Of a DNA stretch of 51,846 nt, positions 6,079 to 13,906 are shown in pieces. Within the stretch, counting starts at the first letter, position 1, and each line of letters opens with the position of its first letter. A program made the translations under genes and the position numbers. The DNA comes from Bryobacterales bacterium (lineage in GTDB: Bacteria > Acidobacteriota > Terriglobia > Bryobacterales > Bryobacteraceae): positions 1-51,846 of the forward strand of contig PLOR01000037.1 in the NCBI GenBank assembly GCA_003142185.1. The letters are read 5' to 3'. A model generated the notes under the pieces. That model was not told the DNA's origin. It did not search any database and saw only the letters and a program-made list of their open reading frames with translations.

Positions 6079-8688
6079 CTAGAACAGCCGGTCCTGTTTC
6101 TTCAGGTTGCCGAATGTGTTGACATTGGCAATTGAGAACGAAAACATGATTTGGCTTTCGTCGCGGATGCCCGCATTGTAACGGCGGTATTCCACGTTGA
6201 AGCCGCAACAATCGGTATTGTACGTAACCAGCGTGGTGGTGTACTCCACCTTCCCGAGGCGATAGTCGTAAACGGCTTCTACGCCGGCGTTCCAGCCGCG
6301 GTTGTTAGGATCGCCGTACTGCACGCGGGCCCGGTACTGGTTGGCGTAGGGAACCAGCAGCGGATTGGTGTGCACCTCATAGTCGCCGGCCGAGAAAAAG
6401 TACTTTCGCCAATGGTAGTCGACGGCGAAACCGCTATCGACGATGGCGTGGAACCGCGGATCGTAGTCGGCCTGCCAATTCACACCCAGGCCGTTGAGCG
6501 GGCTGGCGCGGAGCGTGGAAACCACCGGAGAATTGCTGCGCGGGCCGAGCAGGAATGCGTAGGCGCTGAGATCGGCGGTGGCCGCGAACAGGTTCGACTG
6601 GCCGGAAACCACCGCCCCGCCGAAGGTCGGGTCGAAGTACTGCTTCTCCTTCAACTCCCAGGTCAGGATCTCCCTGACGGAATCGCCACGCTTGGCATAC
6701 AGACGGTTGGCGAGGGAGAACTCCAGCTCATTGGTGTCGCTCAGCAGGTCGGTTTCGTCGAAGCGGACCACGCGGTCGAAGTCGCTGCCGATGCCGCCGA
6801 CGTAGCGGTAAGTCGCGCGCGGTTCGATGACGTGCTTCACCTTGTCGCCGAAGATGGTCTTCTTATCAAAGACGCGTCCCAGCGACGGAAAAATCAGATC
6901 GAGCGAAAAGTCACGGGCGCTGGTCACGAGCTTGCCGCCCACCACCTGGTAGGCCACATAGCCCACCTGTTGCGAGACTGCGGCGTTTTCGGCCTGGCTC
7001 TGCCCGTAGACGGCCTCATCGATGCCGGCGCTCGGCACCAGGTCGATGTGCCAGAAGTGTAAAGCACTGGTGATGTGCGGGGAAAGTTCGAGCCGCGGCG
7101 TGAACTGCTCGGTGCGGAACGTTTCGTAGAGCGTGTTCCCCTGCGGGCCGCCCAGGTTCAGATCGGAATTGAAGATGGGTTCGGAGCGGGAGAGCAGACC
7201 GGCGGCGGAATAGAATGAAAACCAAATCGGCAGGTTCTTCCAGATCGCGTGGTCGCGGCCGTCGACTTCGACGTCCGGCAGTTTGTGGATGATAACGGCA
7301 TTGGTCACGGCCGGCGTCTGCCCGTTGGCCTCGGTCAACGGCACCTCGGTGCTTTGGAAATTCTCCAGCCGCGCGGTGACGATGTCCACCCGGAAGTTGG
7401 AAAAGTCCTTGCTCACCGAGCCGATGGAATGAACCTCCGAACCAATGGCTTCATTGAAGGATCCCGACCATTCCTGGCGGAAGTCGAAGGAGCTGACATA
7501 GTTGACGTTGGCGGTACCGCTCCAGCCGTGGCCCAGGTCCAGGTGGCCGAGCGCATAGACGTTGAAGCCGGAGTAGTGCTCGCCCGGACTGGTGCCTGGG
7601 ATAACGCCGGTGCGGTCCTGCACGCCATAAAGGATGACATCGAAATCGGTGCCCGGGCGCGGCTTGCCGCGAATGTCCACGTGGTGCGCGAAGGCGGCGG
7701 TGTTGTAATCGAAGAAACGGTAAGCGATGTCGAAGCTGCGGCTGATGGCCCAGTAGTAGCCCAAACCCACCATCGGGCCGCGCTGCGAATGCGCCACCAG
7801 GTTGGGCAGCATAAATCCGCTGTGGCGCGGCCGCTTGGCGAGCGAGTGGTAGAAATAGGGCGTGTAGAAAATCGGTACCTTGCGCAGCAGAAACCGGCTC
7901 CGATAGGCCAGCGCGCGATCTTCAGGAATGATGTCGAATTTCGGGCCGCGCAGCTTCCACCACGGACCCGGTATTTTGCAGTTGGTGATCCAGCCGTCGT
8001 ACAGCAGGTACTTGTCGCCGATGCGCTCGGCCCATTTGCCTTCGAAATGAAACGGGCTGTTGCCGGTCAGGATGCCGCGGCGCACCACCGTTTTGGGCAT
8101 GGATTCGCCGCGCACGTTGTAAAACTTGCCCTTCTGCTCTTCGGTGTTGTACTCCATGCGGTCGCACCAGATCTGCTCGTTCTTTTCGAAGCTATGGTAA
8201 TAGACGTTACCGGTGGCGACCACCTCGTGCGTGTCTTCGTTGAATTCCATTTCGTCGGCCTGCGCCAGCAACGCCTTGCCTTCCAGTTGCACGTTGCCGC
8301 GGCCCTTCTTGACAGGGCCTTCCGACTCCTGATAAACGGCCCAAAAAATCCATTGGGTGAGTTCGAGAGTTTTGTGATCGGGAAGCTGCGGCGCCGTAGC
8401 CTGCGCGGTGTTATCGGCCTTGGCAACCGGGGCGGTGACACCGGTTTGCAGAGCGGCAGCAGGCGGGGCAGGGGAGGGCGGCTGGGCGCTTGCCGTATTG
8501 ACCAACACCAGCCAAGCCAATGCGGTAACTCGAAAAACGCAGGTGAAGCTACACGAATTTCCGTGACAAGAGCCACCTCTTGTGCTAAGAAATGGAATAG
8601 AGCTTGGCGAAAAGGGCCCCAACCACAGACGGTACCACAGAATGCCGGCTAAGGTTCCGGGCGATTCGCGCACAGTGTGAAAGACCAT
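6079..8688 (-). CDS. lptD: LPS-assembly protein LptD
   Basis: This is the outer-membrane beta-barrel protein that inserts lipopolysaccharide at the cell surface. An OstA-like N-terminal periplasmic region is visible around residues 130-240 (AQADEMEFNEDTHEVVATGN, YNTEEQKGKFYNVRGES, GWITNCKIP). A long region of amphipathic strands with aromatic girdle residues follows to the C terminus, including FYTPYFYHSLAKRPRHSGFM, the typical LptD insert. At up to 869 residues it is within the usual range. The start is uncertain. The ATG at 8688 shares its CATG with the divergent gene at 8687 and leaves no promoter. The signal-peptide-like stretch (LAWLVLVNTASAQ) begins near 8520, so a GTG at 8673 or TTG at 8622 may be used. 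Confidence 0.88.
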   Translation of the reverse strand: MVFHTVRESPGTLAGILWYRLWLGPFSPSSIPFLSTRGGSCHGNSCSFTCVFRVTALAWLVLVNTASAQPPSPAPPAAALQTGVTAPVAKADNTAQATAPQLPDHKTLELTQWIFWAVYQESEGPVKKGRGNVQLEGKALLAQADEMEFNEDTHEVVATGNVYYHSFEKNEQIWCDRMEYNTEEQKGKFYNVRGESMPKTVVRRGILTGNSPFHFEGKWAERIGDKYLLYDGWITNCKIPGPWWKLRGPKFDIIPEDRALAYRSRFLLRKVPIFYTPYFYHSLAKRPRHSGFMLPNLVAHSQRGPMVGLGYYWAISRSFDIAYRFFDYNTAAFAHHVDIRGKPRPGTDFDVILYGVQDRTGVIPGTSPGEHYSGFNVYALGHLDLGHGWSGTANVNYVSSFDFRQEWSGSFNEAIGSEVHSIGSVSKDFSNFRVDIVTARLENFQSTEVPLTEANGQTPAVTNAVIIHKLPDVEVDGRDHAIWKNLPIWFSFYSAAGLLSRSEPIFNSDLNLGGPQGNTLYETFRTEQFTPRLELSPHITSALHFWHIDLVPSAGIDEAVYGQSQAENAAVSQQVGYVAYQVVGGKLVTSARDFSLDLIFPSLGRVFDKKTIFGDKVKHVIEPRATYRYVGGIGSDFDRVVRFDETDLLSDTNELEFSLANRLYAKRGDSVREILTWELKEKQYFDPTFGGAVVSGQSNLFAATADLSAYAFLLGPRSNSPVVSTLRASPLNGLGVNWQADYDPRFHAIVDSGFAVDYHWRKYFFSAGDYEVHTNPLLVPYANQYRARVQYGDPNNRGWNAGVEAVYDYRLGKVEYTTTLVTYNTDCCGFNVEYRRYNAGIRDESQIMFSFSIANVNTFGNLKKQDRLF

Positions 8689-9496
8689 GACTTGCAGTTA
8701 TTGCGGAACGCAACTCGGGCAAAGCGAACAGCGCTGTGGCCGTTGCGGGCGTAAGGACGATGACCGGTTGACGGGCGGGTTCAGCCTGGTAACCGACGGC
8801 GCCCTGGCGGCTGCACCGAGGCCGGTGCCGCAGGCGCGTGTGCCGCTGCCGCGGCCGTCGCGCGACATGGGCCGCGCCGTACAGGTTTCGCTGTTTCCCG
8901 ACAAGCTGGCGTCGAGCGTGGTTATGATCGCACCCGCGCGGACGAAGACGGCCACTCGCAAGCCCAGAACCAGGACCGGCACGCGCGTGCCGGAGGGACA
9001 GGGAAAACTGGAATTCCTGGAGGCAGCTCCCTCTAAGGCGCGCACGCTGGGCACCACCGTCGAGGCCAGGATTTACTGCGATGCGCAGGCGGCGACGCCG
9101 CTGCATCGCGCGGTGGCGGCGGCACTGGATTGGGCCATGGTGCTGATTGCCTATGGCTGTTTTCTGCTCGCGTTTCGTCTCCTCGGCGGCCAAGTCGTCT
9201 TGAACAAAACCAATTTGATGGTTTTCGGAGCGGCGTTGCTGCTGATCGGCTTCACTTACGGCTTGCTGCCAGTGATCGCCGGCACCGAGACTCCGGGTAT
9301 GCGCTGGACCCGGCTGCGGCTCACCACGTTCGACGGCTTCCCTTTGGAGCCGCGCCACCGCTTACTGCGCATGCTCGGTTCTTGTCTGAGTGTATGCTCC
9401 GCGGTGGGCTTGTTGTGGTCGCTGGTGGACGAGGAAAGCCTGGCCTGGCAGGACCATATTTCCGGCACTTTCCCGACCCTAGCCCTGGATCGGTAG
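8687..9496 (+). CDS. RDD family membrane protein with N-terminal zinc ribbon
   Basis: This 269-residue protein starts with a four-cysteine zinc-ribbon knuckle pair, CSYCG and CGRCG (C3, C6, C17, C20). A low-complexity basic linker of about 110 residues follows, then an RDD domain (about 140-265) with three likely membrane helices (residues 146-167, 175-197 and 225-245). The motif GTETPGMRWTRLRLTT and the terminal WQDHISGTFP are typical of RDD proteins. Their function is generally unknown; some are linked to transport or ion tolerance. The start shares the palindrome CATG with the annotated lptD start, so divergent promoters must lie in one of the two genes or the lptD start is wrong. Confidence 0.8.
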   Translation: MTCSYCGTQLGQSEQRCGRCGRKDDDRLTGGFSLVTDGALAAAPRPVPQARVPLPRPSRDMGRAVQVSLFPDKLASSVVMIAPARTKTATRKPRTRTGTRVPEGQGKLEFLEAAPSKARTLGTTVEARIYCDAQAATPLHRAVAAALDWAMVLIAYGCFLLAFRLLGGQVVLNKTNLMVFGAALLLIGFTYGLLPVIAGTETPGMRWTRLRLTTFDGFPLEPRHRLLRMLGSCLSVCSAVGLLWSLVDEESLAWQDHISGTFPTLALDR

Positions 9497-9568
9497 GGCA
9501 CGCTTTAGCTTGCCGAGGCCCGCTTGCGGGCGCTTCGAGTTACTGCCGAGCGCATGGGGATACGAGCT

Positions 9569-9707
9569 GTGTATCAGGGCACGGCTTTAGCCGTGCCGCG
9601 GAATCGCAGTTAGGAATGGGCTTTAGCCCCTGGTAATGTGAGGCAGGGGCTAAAGCCCGATGATGCGTGCATTTTGCGGCACGGCTGAAGCCGTGCCCTG
9701 ATACAAG
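9569..9707. repeat. Repeat family A, complete copy (MITE-like inverted element)
   Basis: The left arm reads TGTATCAGGGCACGGCTT then TAGCCGTGCCGC, and the right arm is its near-exact inverse, GCGGCACGGCTGAAGCCG then TGCCCTGATACA. Between them is a second inverted pair, GGGCTTTAGCCCC and GGGGCTAAAGCCC (about 9618-9658). Each arm is itself a hairpin. There is no coding capacity. The remaining bases of the 9497-9802 gap hold a GCCCGC/GCGGGC hairpin near 9523 and nothing else I recognise. Confidence 0.75.
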
Positions 9708-9802
9708 ACACCACGATTGGGTTGGCGCGGTTAGGTGACGCTCAAATGCAGAAGCTCCAGACGCCCGCTTGCGTGCGTTTTATTGACAGCCTGTCCCAGT
9801 CC

Positions 9803-10705
9803 CTACAGATTCGCCGCGGCTCTCCGCAGCCGATCCAGCACGCCGGCCCACTCTGGCGTTTCCGGCGGACATTCCACCGCGATCCACTCTAAGTGCTCGC
9901 CATCGAGACAATGCAGCGTTCGATAGAGAACCGCGGCATACTCGCGCGGATCGGCAGGCATTTCCCGACCGAGCCGCAGGCAGGCGCCGCGGCCTTCCGG
10001 CGGCGGACTGCCGGGAGAGATCAGATAGAGTGACGTGGCCGGCCGATAGTGGCGAAGATGCATGCCGGGCGATGGGTGCGGCCCTTCCGCGGCTGCTTCG
10101 GCTATGGCCACCGGTCCGATCAGACTTTCGATTTCGGGCAGCGGGATAACGCCGGGCCGCAGCAGCAGCGGCACGCCCTCGAGCGACAGCACGGTGGATT
10201 CGATACCCACCCGCGCCGGGCCGCCATCCAAAACGAAATCGGCAAGCTCGCCGGGCACGTCCTCCGCCGCGGTGGGCGAAAGCTCGGTGAAGCGGTTGGC
10301 GCTGGGGGCGGCGATCGGCACTTGCGCGGTGCGGATCAAATCGAGCGCGAGGGCGTGCGCGGGCATGCGCAGCCCCACCGTGGGCAGGCCCGCGGTGACA
10401 ATGTCCGGCACCACGCTGCGCTTGGGCACCACCAGCGTCAGCGGCCCCGGCCAGTAGTGGTGCGCCAGAACCTCCGCCGCTTCCGGCCAATCGGCAGCCA
10501 GCGTTTGCGCCATCGCAATCGAATCCACGTGAACGATCAGCGGGCTCGAGCGCGGCCTCCGCTTGGCGGCGAAGATGCGCTCCACCGCCGCCGCGTCAAG
10601 CGCATTCGCGCCCAACCCGTAGACGGTTTCGGTCGGGAAGGCCACCAGGCGCCCGGCGCGGATCAACTCCGCGGCATGGGCTACGCTGGTTTGGTCGGCG
10701 CTCAC
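9803..10705 (-). CDS. tsaC: L-threonylcarbamoyladenylate synthase (Sua5/YwlC type)
   Basis: This is the enzyme that makes threonylcarbamoyl-AMP from threonine, bicarbonate and ATP, the first step of tRNA t6A37 modification. In the 300-residue product the YrdC domain spans about 1-200 with PTETVYGLG, the KRRPRSSPLIVH loop, YWPGPLTLV, GLRMPAH, PIAAPSANRF and ESTVLSL. A C-terminal Sua5 domain follows (LRHYRPATSLYLI onward). The GTG start ([18 protein letters not shown]) overlaps the prfB stop as GTGA. Longer in-frame extensions run antisense-like through prfB and lack family resemblance. It is probably translationally coupled to prfB. Confidence 0.9.
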   Translation of the reverse strand: MSADQTSVAHAAELIRAGRLVAFPTETVYGLGANALDAAAVERIFAAKRRPRSSPLIVHVDSIAMAQTLAADWPEAAEVLAHHYWPGPLTLVVPKRSVVPDIVTAGLPTVGLRMPAHALALDLIRTAQVPIAAPSANRFTELSPTAAEDVPGELADFVLDGGPARVGIESTVLSLEGVPLLLRPGVIPLPEIESLIGPVAIAEAAAEGPHPSPGMHLRHYRPATSLYLISPGSPPPEGRGACLRLGREMPADPREYAAVLYRTLHCLDGEHLEWIAVECPPETPEWAGVLDRLRRAAANL

Positions 10706-11836
10706 TCCGGCGCTTCGTCCTTGTCGTCGCCGGCGACGCGGCCGGTCTTGCGCCATACCAGGTACGCGTGGATCATGCCATCCAGGTCGCCCTCCAGCAC
10801 GCGGTCCACGTCTCCCAGCGACAGCTTGCTGCGCAGGTCCTTCACCAGCCGGTACGGCGCCAGCACGTAATTGCGGATCTGGCTGCCGAAACTGGCTTCC
10901 AGCTTGGAGTCCTCGGTCTTTCGCGTCTCCTCGCGTTTCTTTTCCAGCTCCAGCTCGTACAGCTTGGCGCGAAGCTGTTTCATGGCGGTCTCGCGGTTCT
11001 TGTGCTGCGAGCGCTCGTTCTGGCATTGCACCACGGTCCTGGTGGGCAAGTGCGTGATCCGCACCGCCGAATCCGTCATGTTGACGTGTTGCCCGCCGGC
11101 GCCCGAAGAGCGGAAGGTATCGATGCGGAGATCGTCGAGCTTAATCTCGATCTTGATCTCGTCGTCCACCTGCGGGTAAACGAACACCGAGGCGAACGAC
11201 GTATGGCGGCGCGCGTTGGCGTCGAACGGCGAAATGCGCACCAGGCGGTGAATGCCCGCTTCCGATTGCAGCAGCCCGTACGCGTTCTCGCCGTTCACTT
11301 CGAAGGTGACCGACTTGATGCCCGCTCCTTCGCCCTCCAGCCGATCGGTGATGACAGTTTGGAAACCATGCCGCTCGGTCCATCTCAGGTACATGCGCAG
11401 CAGCATCTCCGCCCAATCCTGGCTTTCGGTGCCGCCGGCGCCGGGGTGGATGGTGACAATGGCGCTGAGCGCGTCGTTCTCGCCCGCCAGCAGCATGGCG
11501 GTTTCCAGGCGATCGACGTATTCGGCGTAAGTCTTGACGTCGCGCTCGATGTCGCCGGCCATGTCTTCGCCCTCGCGCGCCAGCTCGAACATGGTGTCGA
11601 GGTCCTCGGTCAAGGCGCGAATGCGAGCGTCGTCGGCGATGGCCTCTTCCAGGCGCTTGCGCCGGTGCATTACTTTCTGGCTTTTCTCGGGCTGCGCCCA
11701 GAAATCCGGCTGTGCGACCTGCTCTTCGGTCCGGCTCAGTTCGACCTTCTGCGCGGGGGCGTCAAAGATACCTCCGCACGGCCAGGGCTTGGTCGCGAAG
11801 CGGCGCGTATTGGCGTTCCAACTCTTCGAGGGTCAT
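10702..11836 (-). CDS. prfB: Peptide chain release factor 2, with programmed +1 frameshift
   Basis: RF2 recognises UGA/UAA stops and triggers peptide release. The SPF anticodon-mimic tripeptide (in [16 protein letters not shown]) and the catalytic GGQ ([17 protein letters not shown]) are intact. The first 24 codons run from ATG at 11836 ([15 protein letters not shown]) to an in-frame UGA at 11762-11764. The rest, [15 protein letters not shown] onward, is in the +1 frame. The site reads GGAGG TAT CTT TGA C, the classic RF2 autoregulatory frameshift signal. The complete product is about 377 residues. An annotation starting at the internal ATG (11670) would truncate the N-terminal helix. The metallophosphoesterase ends six bases upstream. 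Confidence 0.93.
11762..11776 (-). other. Programmed +1 ribosomal frameshift site in prfB
   Basis: Read on the minus strand: CGGAGG TAT CTT TGA C. The internal Shine-Dalgarno-like GGAGG lies three bases before the CTT slippery codon and the UGA is codon 25. This matches the well-known bacterial RF2 arrangement. Confidence 0.93.
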
Positions 11837-11842
11837 GTGGGT

Positions 11843-12439
11843 TCAATCCAATTCTAACAAATACCCGGCTTTGCCTACGTTGCGCGCCAGTGTGCGGCCG
11901 ATGCGGATCTCGACTCCTTCCGCCTCGTGTATGTGGCCGCAGAAGAAATAAAGCGGCTGCGATTTCTCGATGAACTCGCGCACCGCGCGCGAGCCCGCAT
12001 GGAGGCCCGGGCGAATCTGGTCGAGCGCAGTGCCATAAGGCGGCGCGTGGCACACCAGCACCAGCGGGTCCAGATCGGCGAACTTGGCGAGCCGCGCTGC
12101 CATCTGGGGCTCGCTGTATTCGCCCGGCGTGTCGAACGGAGTTGGGCTGGAGTAGCCCAAGCCGGCGACCTGCCAGCGGCCGATCTCGATGTGCTGTTCG
12201 TGAAAGTTGTGCAGGCCGAAGCGCGCGCACATGCTGGCGATATCGTCGGACGATTCATGATTGCCCGGAAGCACGTAAACCTGGTTCGCGCGCCGCCCGA
12301 GAATCTCCCCGCAGCGTTCGAAGCCCTTGGCCCAGGTGACCTGGTCGCCGGCGGCAATGTAGAAATCCGCCTGCACGTCCAGCCGCTCTTCGAGCGTCTT
12401 CCAATCGTTATGGATGTCGGAAAAAATCAGCAGCTTCAA
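11843..12439 (-). CDS. Calcineurin-like metallophosphoesterase
   Basis: This 198-residue single-domain phosphoesterase has all the family's metal-binding motifs in order: DIHND (residues 8-12), GDQ (about 31-33), GNHES (about 59-63), VCHAPPYG (about 128-135) and GHIHE (about 168-172). The two-metal site would hydrolyse phosphomonoesters or diesters. The substrate is unknown. It is cytoplasmic, with no signal peptide. Its stop lies six bases before the prfB start, so it heads an operon with prfB and tsaC. Confidence 0.9.
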   Translation of the reverse strand: MKLLIFSDIHNDWKTLEERLDVQADFYIAAGDQVTWAKGFERCGEILGRRANQVYVLPGNHESSDDIASMCARFGLHNFHEQHIEIGRWQVAGLGYSSPTPFDTPGEYSEPQMAARLAKFADLDPLVLVCHAPPYGTALDQIRPGLHAGSRAVREFIEKSQPLYFFCGHIHEAEGVEIRIGRTLARNVGKAGYLLELD

Positions 12440-12515
12440 TGAAGGGATGGTACCGCACCCGACGTCCGATCGACACCGATCGGGATTTTGCGGGGTGTTT
12501 TCGCAAGGTTGTCTT

Positions 12516-12562
12516 GATAACGCATGGGTTATTTATTTATCGCCGCTTGAAAAGATAACGCA
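12516..12562 (+). promoter_or_regulatory. Direct repeats upstream of the TA-like cassette, candidate operator
   Basis: GATAACGCA occurs at 12516-12524 and again at 12554-12562, each followed by a G/T-rich GGGT or GGTGT. An A/T-rich stretch (GGTTATTTATTTATC) lies between. The position just ahead of the GTG start suggests an autoregulatory site for the XRE protein. The rest of the 12440-12573 gap shows nothing else. Confidence 0.4.
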
Positions 12563-12573
12563 GGTGTGATATT

Positions 12574-12993
12574 GTGGAGGAGTGGCGAGTTTATTGCTAC
12601 CTAGGCGGCATGCGCCGAGACAACGTCGTTCGGGAGTGGCTGGCGACCGAGTCCGTGTCCGTTGCTCAGATAGCTGCCTTCCAGGAAAAAATCGACACCC
12701 TTGAAATGAGTGGGCCCACGATGGTCCCTGGGTTCATTTCGGAGACCCCCGTTGCCAAGGACATATACAAGATGAAGATAAAGGGCAACAAGGGAAGAAA
12801 GCAGCTCCGCCCCATGTGTTGCCGGGGGCCGTTCGGACCGAACGAGTATACGATTTTGGCAGGAGCTGTGGAGAGAGACGGGAAATTGGTGCCAGAGAAC
12901 GTGAAGGACACCGCGAGGCTGAACCTCAACGAGCTGCGGGCAGATCCAACAAGGAGGGTACATGAGCGACTTGCGCCAAGACCTAAAGGCTGA
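12574..12993 (+). CDS. RelE/HigB-like toxin candidate
   Basis: This 139-residue protein from a GTG start (VEEWRVYCYLGGM) has a central segment, DIYKMKIKGNKGRKQLRPMCC, followed by GPNEYTILAGAVERDGKLVP. It resembles the strand core of phage Gp49/HigB-type RelE-superfamily toxins, where basic residues contact mRNA on the ribosome. The identification rests on this pattern and on context: the next gene is an XRE regulator overlapping it by 32 bases, the usual toxin-then-antitoxin HigBA order. The base composition is less GC-rich than the neighbours, which suggests recent acquisition. It could instead be a non-toxic RelE-fold protein. Confidence 0.55.
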   Translation: MEEWRVYCYLGGMRRDNVVREWLATESVSVAQIAAFQEKIDTLEMSGPTMVPGFISETPVAKDIYKMKIKGNKGRKQLRPMCCRGPFGPNEYTILAGAVERDGKLVPENVKDTARLNLNELRADPTRRVHERLAPRPKG

Positions 12994-13555
12994 GTTCGAA
13001 GATCCAGAGTATCGGTACGCTTATGCTGAGAGCTTCCTGAACACCAAGCTGGCGACGCAAATCAAGATCCTGCGGGAACAGCGGCAAAAAACACAGTCCG
13101 AGCTGGGGGCTGTGGTCGGGACCAAACAGTCCGGATTTTCCAGATTTGAGGATGTGAATCACTCGGTGTGGAAGACCGATACCCTTTGGAAAATTGCGCG
13201 CGCTCTTGATGTTCGGCTGGATATCGCTTTTAGGACGTTCGGCAGCATCATAGACGACAAGGAGCACTTTACCAAGGAGGCTATGCAGTGCCAAGATTTT
13301 GATCATGATCCAGCGTTCGCGGAGTTATCGGCTGCAGGGGTTGGTCAGCCTTGCCCCGCCAGGAGAAACCGTCGACGGATTTACTCCAGCGATGGCCGGC
13401 GTCATAGGCTGAGAAGCGCAGCTGGAGGAACTCAGGGGGTTGGCAGGGCATCCGGTGTCAGCGGCGGCGGCGTTGGCAGCGCAAGCTCGTCTGCACCCGC
13501 CCCCAATCTCATCCTACGAGCCAATGCGATGCAAGGGGTATTCAATGGGATCTGA
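12962..13555 (+). CDS. XRE-family HTH regulator / antitoxin, C-terminus doubtful
   Basis: This protein has a helix-turn-helix domain at residues about 30-85 (LATQIKILREQRQKTQSELG through ARALDVRLDIAFRTF). It is preceded by a strong ribosome-binding site, AAGGAGGG. Family members end soon after FGSIIDD...DPAFAEL. Here the last ~80 residues are Arg/Ser/Gly-rich and look out of frame. A shift near 13325 would give LQGLVSLAPPGETVDGFTP and stop at 13412. A frameshift, natural or artefactual, is therefore suspected. It likely neutralises the upstream toxin and represses the promoter with the GATAACGCA repeats. The ORF as read overlaps the DUF3467 start by 11 bases. Confidence 0.65.
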   Translation: MSDLRQDLKAEFEDPEYRYAYAESFLNTKLATQIKILREQRQKTQSELGAVVGTKQSGFSRFEDVNHSVWKTDTLWKIARALDVRLDIAFRTFGSIIDDKEHFTKEAMQCQDFDHDPAFAELSAAGVGQPCPARRNRRRIYSSDGRRHRLRSAAGGTQGVGRASGVSGGGVGSASSSAPAPNLILRANAMQGVFNGI

Positions 13556-13895
13556 AGAAACTAAGAACAAGGCTGAAGCCACGGAAGGCATGATTGATCT
13601 TGGCAAGCTGCCGCTAGAAGAGCCGGAACGCGGTGTTTTCGAGACGTACTCGAACGTCGTGAACATGAACTGGACGCTCACGGATGTCAGGATCCGCTTT
13701 GCTGAGTTGCTGCAGGTTCCAGACGATGATCGTCCTACATGGGAAAACCAGCACGGAATACTACTAGAGCGGGCCGCCATTACAATTCCCTGGCACGTAG
13801 CAAAGGTTCTCCGCGATAGCCTGATCGGTGTCATCAAGAACTACGAGGAGATCAATGGAGAACTCAGGCCCCCGAAGCTGCCCGCTCGGCCCTAG
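13545..13895 (+). CDS. DUF3467 family protein
   Basis: This is a 116-residue protein. The start at 13545 (MGSEETKNKAEAT) has AAGGGG eight bases upstream. The DUF3467 pattern is visible: VFETYSNVVNMNWTLTDVRI with RFAELL, then AAITIPWHVAKVLRDSL and IKNYEEINGELRPP. Family members are small cytosolic proteins of unknown function, found scattered in bacteria. Here the gene ends the less GC-rich toxin/XRE cassette. Whether it takes part in that module is only suggested by position. pilT starts 11 bases after its stop, but that gene has the host-like composition. Confidence 0.7.
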   Translation: MGSEETKNKAEATEGMIDLGKLPLEEPERGVFETYSNVVNMNWTLTDVRIRFAELLQVPDDDRPTWENQHGILLERAAITIPWHVAKVLRDSLIGVIKNYEEINGELRPPKLPARP

Positions 13896-13906
13896 GGGCA
13901 CGGCTC

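Noticed and set aside
7249-8652. 467-residue plus-strand ORF antisense to lptD
   Set aside because: It lies wholly within lptD and its residues (His/Val/Ala-rich) reflect the reverse of the lptD codons.
9523-9536. Intrinsic terminator for the RDD gene (GCCCGC/GCGGGC hairpin)
   Set aside because: It has no T tract and lies close to the repeat A element; not convincing as a terminator.
10049-10870. Plus-strand ORF opposite tsaC and prfB
   Set aside because: It is a shadow of the tsaC/prfB coding strand with no domain signature.
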